DNA of 64,000 bases from Lepidonotus clava (GCA_936440205.1 OW387148.1:37111003-37175002); one strand, 5' to 3'. Positions 53,101 through 57,376 are shown, numbered from the stretch's first letter. Numbers and translations: made by a program. Notes: generated by a model from the sequence alone, not told the origin.

Positions 53101-56100
53101 TCAAGTTGTTGAAAGAACTGTCGAACCAACACCAGGAGATAATTTTCAATTCAGCAATCACAGGGTATGAAGTACATTTTTCAAGGTGTGAGAAATTTTC
53201 AAGGTGTTGAAAATTCAATAGTTGGTTAAATTATGGGGCGTATGTATTTTTTGTAATATGGCGTGTTATTGAGGTGTTCTTACCAAGTCTTCCTTGACCC
53301 TGATGCCCGTGAAGCAGATGACGAGGTGTCTCATCGACATGCAGTACAGAGGCCGCGTGTTGTTGGGCAGGCGCTGGAGAGGGGAAAACAGATTACTGAC
53401 TTATAATTCAGGGCTTGTCAATATGAAATCTAAACTCACGTGGATATACGTCATTATCTGGCAAATCTCAAGTGATTCAGGTATGGGTATAAATGACCGA
53501 AAACGACATAAAAGTGCCTCATGTATGTAAATGCTATAAAGTAAACTAAAATAACAGTAAATCCAATAAAAGAGATAAAACTTCATTCTTATCTACCAGT
53601 CAATTATGCTAGCCCATTCATTAAATAAAAATCAAAACCTGAATAGATCTATACTTAACTCATATTCGCAGCGCATATTTATTTTGATTTGCCTTTATTC
53701 ACAGCTCTGACAAACCTAGCGATTATACAATTTATCAAAAACATTTCTTGCAATTTAAATTTTAAAAGATTAACAATAGACCAACCTCTCCAATCTGTGC
53801 ACACTTGATGAGGACGGGTGGCCCCATGATGCGGGCCCCCGCCCGGTGAAGGCGGTGGAAGACGTCCCCGGTGAAGGCCGCCAACACGAACACCGTGTCG
53901 TAGTCTCCGGCCTCGTTCACGTGTTCCAGACCAGTGTCAGAATGAACAACCTCCATTCCCAGTACCTGGAAAATCCGCGTCAATGTTTAGATCAGATATT
54001 GGCACTTGCAGTACTTTTTTCACTTTCAATATCCACTTATATTTCAGTCACGTTTATCATGATTACCTAGGCTCTGAGTAACAGTATTACTGGAAATGCC
54101 AGTGTGTAAGTCGCACGTGCATACTTGTTGTTTCCATAAAAATAATTCATTCAAAGCACTTAGTCCTACTAATAAAAACCTTTGTGGATGCATAGGCTAG
54201 GGTAGGTTGAATAACATCATGGTCAATTTTTTTCTTTTTAATTTTTCTTTATGCCAAACGGGAAAGATAATAAATAATGGGTCGTGATTTTTAAGGCCCG
54301 GTCAAACAGATCAGCTTTTACTGTTGGTTGGATGACACGAACCTGAAGTGCATCTTGCAGTTCCTCATTCTGGAAACATCGCTGGCCGATAACAATGAAG
54401 CGAACGTCCGCAGACTCTTCTGTTGAAATGACAAGACATGAACATTATTATATTGATGAATCAAAGATACAAACCACGCAAATATTGGAAAATAAATCTA
54501 CAGAGAATTAGCCAAGGGGGATAGCGCGCTGCGGTTAAAGTCAATATAAATTACCTAAACCTAACGGACAGAAAATGGAAGGTATTATTTATATCAGAAG
54601 ACTATTGATAAACTAAAGAAAATATTGTAGAAGGGTTGAAAGCAAATTCGTATAGGCTCGCTTTTTTGGGGCCGTCCATTAATCATATGACGTTTTCTAT
54701 TTTCAGTTAAGATCAAACATTTTTTAAGGGCAAATCTAGAAACACTATAGGGGCCTGAGGCGACACTAAAAAGAATTTCTGTTTCGGGTGGACCGACGGG
54801 TGGCCGTATTTAGGCCGGCTGTGGACTTTTTTTTTCAGAAAGAACTTTTCTTTTTTTTTCGAAAAAAGTTACCTATCTACCTACCGAAAAGGAAAAAAGA
54901 AATTTCGCGGCCTCCTGACCGTCTCTTTTAGGACCAATCCGGTCCACCAGAAACAGATTTTTTTCTAGTGTGACCTTAATGCTTTTCAAGGGTTTCAGAG
55001 CCCTGTGCCCCTGGTTATGCTTATCCCTGTTCACTACATTCCAGCAATTCTTTTTTTTTTTTTTTTTTTTTTTGGAGGGGGGGTCTTCAATTATGGCATA
55101 GCATTTCTGGATGGGGGATCAAGGGTTACATGCCAAAACATGTCAAGGGAGGAGGGAGTTAAAAGTGGTCAAAAATAGCATGACGTCATTTATGGCCGGT
55201 CCCTTAACAACTGTGACTTGACAAACTGACAACTGTGTCTGTCAAACAAATAGGGTAAGTAGCCTCCTTTGGGATTATGTTCTGTTGTTGAAATTTTTTT
55301 AAATGGGTTTATTAGTGAAACTAAAAAAACACCTCTTTTTTTTATTGAGAACCTACTCTTGCACGTTGTATTGCTGTGGAGTTTATCTTTCAGGTTATGT
55401 ATTTATAAAGAATGAGGCTCATGTCAGAACTTACTAGATTGAACTATAGCATTTACTTTTCGCATGAAAGTTTAATCTACACTCCGACTCCGTTACACTT
55501 CCATGTAAGTTATTCCAATAAACCAGCCATTGATCGCGATCTTCCATCTCATTACGATCATTAATCGTCCTCGAACCCAGTACTCCTAATCTCAAGTCAC
55601 CTATCTCTCTGCTCACTCGCCCAAGTGTTATCCAAGCTCGCTAAGCCCGTCGGTATCGGAGTTGCCTAAGTAAGAGGCCACTTGTTTCACTCTAAAGAGT
55701 ACAGGTACTAACATATGCATCTTATTTACCTCGTTCCATAGCATCATCTACTCACTCTCCAATCACATCGCAGATGTACACAAGTCAGAGAGCCTATCTT
55801 AGTATGTGTCTAGTTTCTAACAACTAGCTAAGATATCAACTGCGTAATAGAACTGACACCCCCTGCCCATCAGTACAGGACCATTGAATTCATTGTAATA
55901 CTAATAGTCTATGCTCATGTAGTTTAGAAAGATTAAATGTCTTGCCATGGGTTGTCCCAAAAACTATTGTTCAATAAAACTAAAATGATTATTACAACTT
56001 CTTTTTCGGTGGCCTCACTACCCTAATCTGTTGTTGAATTTTTATATCCTAGTTATAGTATCACTATGTCTCAAATACCTCATGATTGCCTGTTTGATTA

Positions 56101-56690
56101 CAGGGTACCAACTCAAAATCCATTTTCTGTTTCCCTGTTTCCCTTGACTTGAGATTGCCCTGTCTCGCAGCAATTTTTCCGTTTCACATTGAGCAAATTT
56201 GAAAGCCTTCACATGCAGAAAAATTTTGGACCCAACTACAAGAAGTCAAATAATAATTTGAGAATCAGGAATTTAAGAAGCTGGCCAAATTAAATTCCCT
56301 GTGATTTCCCTGCGCTTTCGTAAATGAAATTCCCTGTGTTTTGGTCAAATTTGCAGATACCCTGTCAGAGTTTTTTTGGGGGCCATTTTCCCTGTGCTGT
56401 AAGGTCTATTATAGACATAGCACCCTGTTGATACATAATTTGTAATCAAACTCCAAAAAAAGCAAGTATGATCTGGCTTCCACTTGACAGCAAGTTGGGA
56501 GTGGACATTGGTGAGAGTGATCGATATGGCCAGGCAACAGATTGTGTGCGTTCAGTCTGGAGAGATTATATGTATAGCACCCTCTACACAACAGACATAG
56601 ATAAATATTCGACGTACCATCCCCTTGATCCACGGTGCTGTCTCGTGCGAGGATCACACTGTCCACATTACTGTTACTGAAATCCGCCAT
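5001..56690 (-). CDS. ECT2: ECT2/Pebble-type Rho guanine nucleotide exchange factor (whole spliced gene, 23 coding exons)
   Basis: Joining 23 exons (each listed separately) gives an uninterrupted 2916-nt frame of 971 residues plus stop; human ECT2 isoforms have roughly 880-910. All introns are GT/AG and all phases match. Predicted order: BRCT0 (about 29-110), BRCT1 (111-205), BRCT2 (211-300), basic linker with nuclear-localisation-like KSRKRKRLR, DH (about 405-600), PH (about 615-750), polybasic tail containing RAFSFNKTPRKLKR. In the known family, this protein activates RhoA at the spindle midzone and equatorial cortex, and the BRCT repeats bind the centralspindlin subunit MgcRacGAP/CYK4 and restrain the DH-PH. 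The BRCT1 Thr (ICFTGI) and Lys (IRKDF) positions that bind phosphopeptide in human ECT2 are present. The start ATG at 56690 gives MADFSNS. Unusual points are the 37.9-kb intron inside BRCT2 and the alternative long exon within it. Confidence 0.95.
5215..5372. mobile_element. 158-bp MITE with pogo/Tigger-like ends
   Basis: Perfect 12-bp terminal inverted repeats CAGTAAAACCTC / GAGGTTTTACTG, each bordered by TA. The CAGTnnAACCTC end is typical of pogo/Tigger-like Tc1/mariner elements. It lies just downstream of the ECT2 last exon, in the intron before it on the plus-strand map. Confidence 0.85.
6707..6841 (-). CDS. ECT2: ECT2 coding exon 22 (C-terminal tail)
   Basis: Forty-five codons, phase 0 at both ends, between gtgtcgcag and CGA|GTAAGT. 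Encodes SPRLSTLTHAASCMTLNRAE and KARKAHKAGRRQSVSWR. SPRLST...SCMTL weakly recalls human MSRLSSTSSLAGI. RRQSV fits a basophilic kinase site. Confidence 0.72.
7365..7502 (-). CDS. ECT2: ECT2 coding exon 21 (C-terminal tail, acidic then basic)
   Basis: Forty-six codons, phase 0 at both ends, with a good acceptor (tttctttgcacag) and an ATG|GTAGGG donor. Encodes PQEETEEESFYTNLVDNHSL and ATPKKRRETLAVTRLPG. No clear human counterpart; supported by frame, codon bias and splice sites. Skipping it would keep frame, so it may be alternative. Confidence 0.72.
8049..8244 (-). CDS. ECT2: ECT2 coding exon 20 (polybasic membrane-binding tail)
   Basis: Encodes FGKRVSRAFSFNKTPRKLKR and AMSSMSQVMSPFRRDSMG; human has KKVTRAFSFSKTPKRALRRAL. 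In human ECT2 this basic cluster binds acidic phospholipids and is controlled by CDK1 sites, and the KTP site is kept here. Phase 2 in, phase 0 out. Confidence 0.94.
8563..8651 (-). CDS. ECT2: ECT2 coding exon 19 (post-PH tail)
   Basis: Encodes ENLMASLDASSLQLDVVDLQ and HKTLSKAATK, corresponding to human FEVNTKDMDSTLSRASRAIKK. Phase 0 in, phase 2 out; the donor is AA|GTGAGT. Confidence 0.92.
9112..9263 (-). CDS. ECT2: ECT2 coding exon 18 (end of PH domain)
   Basis: Encodes CKGVFALVTKELNKKEKLYA then FMLADDEVEKGDLLTTLSKH and ISTTTCRADF; human has CHNAFALLVRPP...LLSFQMTSDELPKENWLKMLCRH. Confidence 0.94.
9550..9691 (-). CDS. ECT2: ECT2 coding exon 17 (PH domain)
   Basis: Encodes MCKRRVKVLNAKSPAAHAPK then GYKHIEMMQLSNIKKVVNIT; human has SLKHIHLMPLSQIKKVLDIRE. 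The insert between the two PH strands differs from human, as is usual for this loop. Forty-seven codons plus one base. Confidence 0.95.
9978..10097 (-). CDS. ECT2: ECT2 coding exon 16 (start of PH domain)
   Basis: Forty codons, phase 0 at both ends, encoding PNLLSSHRHFVSKVDVIEVT and KGDNLSLFLFTDSLE; human has ANLLSSHRSLVQRVETI and GEQVTLFLFNDCLE. The LFLFxDxLE strand is typical of the PH domain that follows a DH. Confidence 0.96.
10277..10355 (-). CDS. ECT2: ECT2 coding exon 15 (end of DH)
   Basis: Encodes HINEDKRKAEGHQLMFDIVN then DIDNCP; human has HINEDKRKTEAQKQIFDVVY and EVDGCP. Phase 2 in, phase 0 out. Confidence 0.95.
10583..10664 (-). CDS. ECT2: ECT2 coding exon 14 (DH C-terminal helix)
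   Basis: Encodes EIQKRTEKSQADYNQLHEAI and LKLEEVMT, aligned with human NPDKSTLEKAIGSLKEVMT. Phase 1 in, phase 2 out; the donor is AC|GTGAGT. Confidence 0.93.
10968..11064 (-). CDS. ECT2: ECT2 coding exon 13 (DH conserved region 3)
   Basis: Encodes KPECGRQTLAELLIRPVQRL followed by PSVMLLLK; human has KPECGRQSLVELLIRPVQRL. The PVQR(L/I)P motif is the DH conserved helix that contacts Rho. Thirty-two codons plus one base. Confidence 0.97.
11229..11339 (-). CDS. ECT2: ECT2 coding exon 12 (DH domain)
   Basis: Thirty-seven codons, phase 0 at both ends, encoding LKAYPPFVNFFENTKEAIAT and TKPRFHAFLK; human has VKTYPPFVNFFEMSKETI and QKPRFHAFLK. Confidence 0.95.
11597..11785 (-). CDS. ECT2: ECT2 coding exon 11 (DH domain)
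   Basis: Sixty-three codons, phase 0 at both ends, encoding TDTKIIFGGLPPIYEVHVEL and NNWHNDQSIGDIFLSH; human has EIKTIFGSIPDIFDVH and NWDESKSIGDIFLKY. The intron after it is short. Confidence 0.95.
12186..12325 (-). CDS. ECT2: ECT2 coding exon 10 (start of DH domain)
   Basis: Encodes SPRQLTVMELLQTEKNYVGI and LHTILK, matching human ARWQVAKELYQTESNYVNIL. This is conserved region 1 of a Dbl-homology domain, with the E-x-x-YV pattern. Phase 1 in, phase 0 out. Confidence 0.95.
12744..13041 (-). CDS. ECT2: ECT2 coding exon 9 (end of BRCT2, nuclear-localisation linker)
   Basis: Encodes WFWASIQMDACADEHMYKFS (human WFWGSIQMDARAGETMYLYE), then a linker with TTPRT, KSRKRKRLRENLAQLAAE (human NRKRRRLKETLAQLSRE) and RMSLSASFLEVTDPSIKSP. 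The basic run matches the human nuclear localisation region, and the TP sites could be CDK1 targets. It is 99 codons plus one base, with a donor at CCCG|GTGAGT. Confidence 0.95.
13383..13498 (-). CDS. ECT2: ECT2 coding exon 8 (rest of BRCT2)
   Basis: Two bases plus 38 codons, encoding GGTYAESGAPTSTHLVVDET and then PFDVHHKLHVVKTE; human has CTHLVVEEN...LPFEPSKKLYVVKQE. The acceptor follows a pyrimidine run (cctccccctacag). It can accept from exon 7 or from the alternative exon at 15432-13854, because both donors are phase 1. Confidence 0.95.
13854..15432 (-). CDS. ECT2: Alternative 5' coding exon of ECT2: 526-codon Ser/Thr-Pro-rich basic N-terminus
   Basis: A 1579-nt open exon inside intron 7. 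The ATG at 15432 sits in ACCACCATGG, a near-perfect Kozak context, with an in-frame TGA 10 codons upstream, so it reads as a first coding exon. It ends at AAGG|GTATGG in phase 1, and exon 8 completes Gly in frame; the genomic frame stops just past this donor. The protein is low in hydrophobics, with about 29 SP/TP sites, a DSGIGS sequence at residues 190-195 (beta-TrCP degron consensus), a Cys-Ser-Thr repeat at 210-241, basic clusters at 110-128 and 489-513, and an RRRL motif near 466-469. No known domain was recognised. Joined to exons 8-23 it would give about 1254 residues without BRCT0 and BRCT1. A phase-compatible acceptor-like CAG lies just inside the ATG (VDTD region), so use as an internal cassette is not excluded. 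The open frame and donor are seen; the isoform is inferred. Confidence 0.72.
14710..14805 (-). repeat. Coding Cys-Ser-Thr tandem repeat in the alternative ECT2 exon
   Basis: Roughly 18-bp units encoding CSTVST-like hexapeptides, running from residue 210 to 241 of the alternative N-terminus and decaying into CSC and GSTQST. The DNA shows repeated gtgctacacgtgct-type units on the plus strand. Such tracts vary in length by replication slippage. Confidence 0.8.
15433..17680. other. Upstream of the alternative ECT2 exon, no coding seen
   Basis: GC-rich with many short direct repeats (for example TGTATGGAGACAATAC twice near 16,597-16,634, and GGTGTGACGTCT twice near 17,240-17,270). Could contain the 5' UTR of the alternative transcript. 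No second open exon was found. Confidence 0.5.
17798..17860 (-). promoter_or_regulatory. CCAAT/CHR-like cluster upstream of the alternative ECT2 exon
   Basis: On the minus strand: a GC-box-like GGGGCGGGG, then GACCAATCAGG, then 35 bases later GCTAAATTTGAA. The GC-rich island continues to about 17,690 with a GTGACGTCC CRE-like site. It lies 2.4 kb upstream of the alternative ATG and shares the CCAAT-then-TTTGAA order with the main ECT2 promoter. A donor-like TTTGTAAGTAGG near 15,590 on this strand could belong to a 5' UTR exon. Inferred alternative promoter. Confidence 0.35.
18545..18790. repeat. Dispersed repeat rich in TTCCCTGTGNTTTCCCTG, copy 1
   Basis: Contains AATTCCCTGTGTTTCCCTGA and AATTCCCTGTGGTTTCCCTG, with TATCTTGAGAATAAGGAATT between. 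The same blocks occur near 33.2-33.3, 34.2-34.4 and 56.1-56.4 kb. Confidence 0.65.
19390..19784. mobile_element. TIR element with CAGGGTTGCCAC ends
   Basis: Left CAGGGTTGCCAC and right GTGGCAACCCTG are perfect 12-bp inverted repeats 395 bp apart. The interior is full of TTTTCCCTGAC-type repeats. No clear target duplication was seen, and the superfamily is not assigned. Confidence 0.78.
19876..20000. repeat. GACATGG-type dispersed repeat, copy 1
   Basis: CCCTTAAATTAGACAAGGCG then ACATGGCC and GACATGCGACATGGCC. A related block sits at about 19,430-19,480 inside the neighbouring TIR element. Confidence 0.65.
20001..21290. other. Intronic DNA, nothing recognised
   Basis: AT-rich, with no repeat ends, coding frame or RNA gene that I can support. 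Confidence 0.5.
21294..21321. repeat. Perfect 28-bp palindrome
   Basis: TATATATACATTGT joined to its exact reverse complement. AT-rich and likely to extrude as a cruciform. Confidence 0.88.
21905..21990. repeat. G-rich minisatellite (about 27-bp unit)
   Basis: Three near-identical units of gggacgggggacgggtaggg type in tandem. The closely spaced G-runs could form G-quadruplexes on the plus strand. Confidence 0.7.
21994..22045. repeat. Inverted repeat (hairpin) of GA/TC tracts
   Basis: One arm reads CAGAGAGAGAGAGTAAAGTT and the other AACTTTACTCTCTCTG, separated by two or three bases, with ATTGAAT/ATTGAAT at the outer edges. It would fold into a 20-bp stem. Confidence 0.8.
22149..22338. mobile_element. 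Short TIR element with TTACACTACACG ends
   Basis: The left end contains GTTACACTACACGCC and the inverted right end contains TTTACACTACACGAC, about 190 bp apart, with an AT-rich middle. A MITE-like unit without coding. Confidence 0.6.
22616..22805. mobile_element. Truncated copy of the GGATACGC(A/C)TCAGCG element
   Basis: Starts GGATACGCCTCAGCGATCT, followed by CGCGGAGAAAGAGG and GGGGGTATTTTCCCCC-like subrepeats, and is cut short before the AT-rich run at 22,810. The open frame across it is part of the repeat, not a gene. Confidence 0.65.
23366..23808. mobile_element. Full-length GGATACGCATCAGCG element
   Basis: Starts GGATACGCATCAGCGTTCT and ends in an inverted GGAACCCATCAGTGTTCT, giving imperfect TIRs about 443 bp apart. 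Internal subrepeats are CGCGAAAAT and AAAGGGGTATTTTT. Confidence 0.7.
24883..24934. repeat. Homopyrimidine C-tract with TT interruptions
   Basis: Five runs of 8-13 C separated by TT. Polypurine-polypyrimidine DNA of this kind can form triplex or i-motif structures. Confidence 0.9.
25438..25882. mobile_element. Second full-length GGATACGCATCAGCG element
   Basis: Same left end (GGATACGCATCAGCGCTCT) and an inverted right end GATCGGAGTTCTCCAA, about 445 bp long. The poly-G run at 25,530 and poly-A runs inside it show independent decay. Confidence 0.62.
25900..29300. other. Intronic DNA apart from the island near 27.0 kb
   Basis: Mostly AT-rich. SOX-like ATTGTTT/ACAATGG sites cluster near 27,590-27,630, and a long poly-G run lies at about 28,910-28,926. 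No exon was recognised. Confidence 0.5.
26990..27165. promoter_or_regulatory. GC-rich island with NRF1 and CRE-like sites
   Basis: GCGCATGCGC (27071-27080) is a perfect NRF1 motif, and TGACGTAA/TTACGTCA-type sites occur three times around it. There is no convincing exon next to it. Promoter- or enhancer-like, within the giant intron. Confidence 0.35.
29316..29530. repeat. GACATGG-type dispersed repeat, copy 2
   Basis: CCCTTAAATTCGACACGGCG followed by several ACATGG/GACATGAG units with TTCTTAAATTCGA spacers. The most extended copy in the window. Confidence 0.7.
30536..30613 (-). mobile_element. tRNA-derived SINE head
   Basis: On the minus strand: box A TGGCTCAGTTGG and box B GGGTTTGAACC-type (gggttcaaaccc), about 37 bases apart, followed downstream by an A/T-rich tail. 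Stem pairing is poor for a real tRNA and no CCA-ready acceptor is seen, so a SINE is preferred. Confidence 0.65.
30813..30842. repeat. Perfect 30-bp palindrome
   Basis: CAGAGACGGTATATT followed directly by its exact reverse complement. CTGAGG and its imperfect mirror flank it, so the hairpin could extend. Confidence 0.9.
32540..32800. promoter_or_regulatory. GC-rich island with two CRE palindromes
   Basis: TGACGTCA at 32575-32582 and 32770-32777. The second is followed by CGGCGGCCATTGTT, a YY1-like context often found at start sites, and preceded by GC-box sequence CCCCGCCCC. Possible intronic promoter. Confidence 0.38.
33205..34420. repeat. Dispersed TTCCCTGT repeat, copy 2, interrupted by a TIR element
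   Basis: The left part (to about 33,570) has TTTTCCCTGTCAAGTGACAA and the right part (from about 34,235) has ATCTTGAGAATCAGGAATTA, followed by a TTCCTGGTG block. The TIR element at 33575-34200 lies between, so it inserted into this copy. Confidence 0.5.
33575..34200. mobile_element. 626-bp TIR element with degenerate GACAACC repeats
   Basis: Ends CACTGAAAACACAGAGTTGTC-like and, inverted, CACTGAAAACACAAAGTCGT: about 21-bp TIRs with two mismatches. Between them GACAACCC / GGGTTGTC motifs recur many times. It has no coding frame and lies inside an older repeat that resumes at about 34,240. Confidence 0.8.
35158..35379. mobile_element. Foldback element with about 95-bp inverted arms
   Basis: Left arm from cccatacccactaggacatt through atcagatcacctgt; right arm from acaggtgatctgatttggtg through cctagtgggtatgg. 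The arms are nearly perfect complements around a roughly 30-base centre. No coding. A foldback MITE. Confidence 0.85.
36566..36640 (+). mobile_element. tRNA-derived SINE head
   Basis: GTGGCCTAATAGGTAGGGTG resembles box A and GGGTTCGCCTCCC is a good box B, 35 bases apart. The cloverleaf is incomplete. The sequence after it is SINE-body-like and AT-rich. Confidence 0.62.
37187..37262. repeat. Two-copy tandem repeat, about 46-bp period
   Basis: CAAAGTAACGTACATACATG and CAAAGTAACGTACATACAGG, each followed by TGYATCKATTCTGA. Confidence 0.8.
37452..37600. repeat. GACATGG-type dispersed repeat, copy 3
   Basis: Begins CCCTTAAATTCGACACGGCG, identical to copy 2 over 20 bases, then GACATGGGACATGGG and TTCTTAACTTCGAC units. 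Confidence 0.7.
37836..38026. promoter_or_regulatory. Cluster of CAGGTG E-boxes
   Basis: Nine CAGGTG and one CACCTG in 191 bp (37836, 37851, 37863, 37883, 37897, 37907, 37919, 37940, 37973, 38021). CAGGTG is the binding site class of Snail/ZEB and E-protein bHLH factors. Possible enhancer or silencer. Confidence 0.4.
39033..39464. mobile_element. 432-bp TIR element with GGGTCGCGCTAA ends
   Basis: Left GGGTCGCGCTAA and right TTAGCGCGACCC are perfect 12-bp inverted repeats, with CGCCAAAT also mirrored nearby. A G-rich module with GAGATTTTTTGAAAATGTGC is present twice inside (about 39,175-39,195 and 39,260-39,280). Confidence 0.8.
41199..41274 (+). promoter_or_regulatory. Three CTCF-like motifs in tandem
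   Basis: CCACCAGGGGGCCG, CCACCAGGGGTC and TCACCAGGGGGCGG spaced about 31 bp, all in one orientation, matching the CTCF core CCAC(C/G)AGGGGGC. Single similar sites lie near 1,296, 44,080 and 46,935. Confidence 0.42.
42417..42553. repeat. Direct duplication, about 85-bp period
   Basis: TAATAGCCTTATATATAAAG and TAATAGCCTTGTATTAAG, each followed by the same TTATAAATAGTAAAACGAAA and CAAGAC stretch. Two copies. Confidence 0.8.
46676..46740 (-). mobile_element. Degraded tRNA-derived SINE head
   Basis: On the minus strand: GGTGATGTAGTGGGTAGCGC as box A and AGGTTTGAGTT as box B. More eroded than the heads near 30.6 and 36.6 kb. Confidence 0.5.
47068..47180. repeat. GACATGG-type dispersed repeat, copy 4
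   Basis: CCGACACGGCGACATGGCCA, then TTTCTTAAATTACACATGC and GACATGGGAC. Confidence 0.65.
47690..47840. promoter_or_regulatory. CpG-rich island with E-box/CRE and GC boxes
   Basis: GTCACGTGACGTAAG, GCGCGCGC and GGGGCGGGGCGGG lie close together. No exon was recognised nearby. Regulatory role inferred from composition alone. Confidence 0.3.
50555..50811. mobile_element. 257-bp hAT-like MITE with CAGTGTTTG ends
   Basis: Left CAGTGTTTGCCACTAAC and inverted right CAGTGTTTGAAACTAAC, 17-bp TIRs with two mismatches. CAGTG-type ends are common in hAT MITEs. No target duplication is evident. Confidence 0.68.
51441..51540 (-). CDS. ECT2: ECT2 coding exon 7 (first part of BRCT2)
   Basis: Encodes LEFKMSPFSLLTISFIGFSR and EELHMEELTVKN, matching human NEFKVPPFQDCILSFLGFSD...MEEMTEMQ. 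It is 33 codons plus one base and ends at AACG|GTAAGT (phase 1). Exon 8 supplies GC to make Gly, so the join reads KNGGTYAES against human MQGGKYL. The donor is tandemly duplicated 38 bp further into the intron. Confidence 0.95.
52011..52112 (-). CDS. ECT2: ECT2 coding exon 6 (end of BRCT1)
   Basis: Thirty-four codons, phase 0 at both ends, encoding AAVSFGTHIMKEEWVHQCW; human has VAVSLGTPIMKPEWIYKAW. It contains the BRCT signature Trp (EEWV). Confidence 0.95.
52517..52624 (-). CDS. ECT2: ECT2 coding exon 5 (BRCT1 core)
   Basis: Thirty-six codons, phase 0 at both ends. It encodes LVHHMGGSIRKDFSTRVTHL then VANCTSGEKYR, nearly identical to human LVHHMGGVIRKDFNSKVTHL. It holds the GG turn, the conserved Lys of IRKDF and the THLVA strand of a BRCT fold. 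Confidence 0.96.
53284..53373 (-). CDS. ECT2: ECT2 coding exon 4 (start of BRCT1)
   Basis: Thirty codons, phase 0 at both ends, encoding RPLYCMSMRHLVICFTGIR; human has RPLYCTSMMNLVLCFTGFR. The Thr of CFTG corresponds to the phosphopeptide-binding Thr of human BRCT1. Confidence 0.95.
53786..53965 (-). CDS. ECT2: ECT2 coding exon 3 (BRCT0)
   Basis: Sixty codons, phase 0 at both ends. It encodes YDTVFVLAAFTGDVFHRLH and then ARIMGPPVLIKCAQIGE, aligning with human FENVFVVTDFQDSVFNDLY and RVIGPPVVLNCSQKGE. The loop between the first helix and this block is shorter than in human. Confidence 0.95.
54343..54419 (-). CDS. ECT2: ECT2 coding exon 2 (start of BRCT0)
   Basis: Flanked by a CAG acceptor and a CAG|GTTCGT donor. 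It encodes ADVRFIVIGQRC...NEELQDALQ, matching the first strand and helix of human BRCT0 (TRVILVQEAG...EELIKALK). Phase 1 in, phase 0 out. Confidence 0.9.
54668..55205. mobile_element. TIR element with GGGGCCGTCCATTAATCA ends
   Basis: Left GGGGCCGTCCATTAATCATA and inverted right AAGGGACCGGCCATAAATGA are alike. The arrangement resembles widespread animal MITEs with GGCCGTCCATAAAT ends. It is interrupted by the smaller TIR element at 54760-54974 and has a long poly-T tract near 55,050. Confidence 0.6.
54760..54974. mobile_element. Nested TIR element with CTGTTTCNGGTGGACCG near its ends
   Basis: The left end CGACACTAAAAAGAATTTCT continues into CTGTTTCGGGTGGACCG; the inverted right end reads GGTCACACTAGAAAAAAATC, then CTGTTTCTGGTGGACCGG. 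About 40-bp imperfect TIRs with a T-rich middle, inside the larger element around it. Confidence 0.72.
56100..56395. repeat. Dispersed TTCCCTGT repeat, copy 3
   Basis: Contains TTTGAGAATCAGGAATTTAA, AAATTCCCTGTGATTTCCCT and GAAATTCCCTGTGTTTTGG, matching the other copies. It lies in the first ECT2 intron, close to exon 1. Confidence 0.65.
56618..56690 (-). CDS. ECT2: ECT2 coding exon 1 (start codon, N-terminal tail)
   Basis: ATG followed by codons for MADFSNSNVDSVILARDSTV; 24 codons plus one base, ending at a strong donor (G|GTACGT). Its phase 1 end joins exon 2 to make Glu. There is no domain here, and human ECT2 also has an unstructured N-terminus. The open frame running on past the donor toward 56409 is intron read-through. 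Confidence 0.82.
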
Positions 56691-57274
56691 TGCTCCAGTG
56701 TCTCGAGACGGATGTGCTGCAAAAAATAAACATTAGAGCCTACCGGTGCCCAGATCGGTCAGGCTGGATGCCAGTTACAATAACCGAGTCGTCCTGCTGG
56801 AAATCACGCCAAAATATCGTAATTTAATCCAACTATTCCGAAATAAACATCGGCGATCACTCGAGCACAAGGTTTGAAAATAGCGGCCATTCAAACTGTG
56901 ACCTAGTTTCTGATTGGCCGAGAGGGTGGATCCTTCACTCTCCCCTCGCACTCTTTGTTATTTCTTATAGGTTTGTAGGACTCAGTATGTGCCTGGAGAC
57001 AACGCGTGACCTCTACAACTCCATCCGGGTCAAACGAACGCCCGCTGGTTGTCAGACGTTAGTGTAGAATCTGCGGGAACCAGTTGAAGACTGTAACTTG
57101 TTGTCGGTAGGTCAACTACAATCCACATTCACACAATTTGAACATCAGCGAAGTAAAGGTGAAACATCAACAACTAAACGTGACACAAGCCAAGTAAACC
57201 TGCATGGTCCTTCAGACCTCCAAAACGACCACTAACTGGGACCCTCATCCCCGCGGCCACACCCGACCGCCATC
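56691..57274. promoter_or_regulatory. Shared head-to-head promoter interval of ECT2 and beta-carbonic anhydrase
   Basis: Only 584 bp separate the two start codons, which point away from each other. No TATA box was seen. A CCAAT box (ATTGG on plus, 56913-56917) and two TTTGAA-type motifs (56873-56878 and 56890-56895) lie within a GC-mixed stretch, with the anhydrase 5' UTR at its right end. The arrangement suggests a bidirectional promoter. Confidence 0.7.
56890..56920 (-). promoter_or_regulatory. CCAAT box plus CHR-like element facing ECT2
   Basis: Read on the minus strand: GGCCAATCAG, then 17 bases later TTTGAATGG. NF-Y sites followed by a CHR (TTTGAA) are the known hallmark of G2/M genes bound by DREAM/MuvB, and vertebrate ECT2 is such a cell-cycle gene. 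The motifs are seen; their function is inferred. Confidence 0.45.
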
Positions 57275-57376
57275 ATGCCAGGACTAGAGAAAGTTTTGCG
57301 TGGAATTCTAACTTACAACAAAACTGTCCGACCTCAAATGGTGGAACAGTTCAAGCGTGTCCGCGACAAACCTGAG
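57275..57376 (+). CDS. Beta-carbonic anhydrase exon 1
   Basis: ATG in gccatcATGCC, 34 codons ending CCTGAG|GTGAAA. Encodes MPGLEKVLRGILTYNKTVRP and QMVEQFKRVRDKPE, the N-terminal helix of metazoan beta-anhydrases. Phase 0. Confidence 0.92.

Noticed and set aside
56409-56617. ECT2 exon 1 frame continuing to 56409
   Set aside because: The splice donor at 56617/56616 and the in-frame join to exon 2 show that this is intron read-through.
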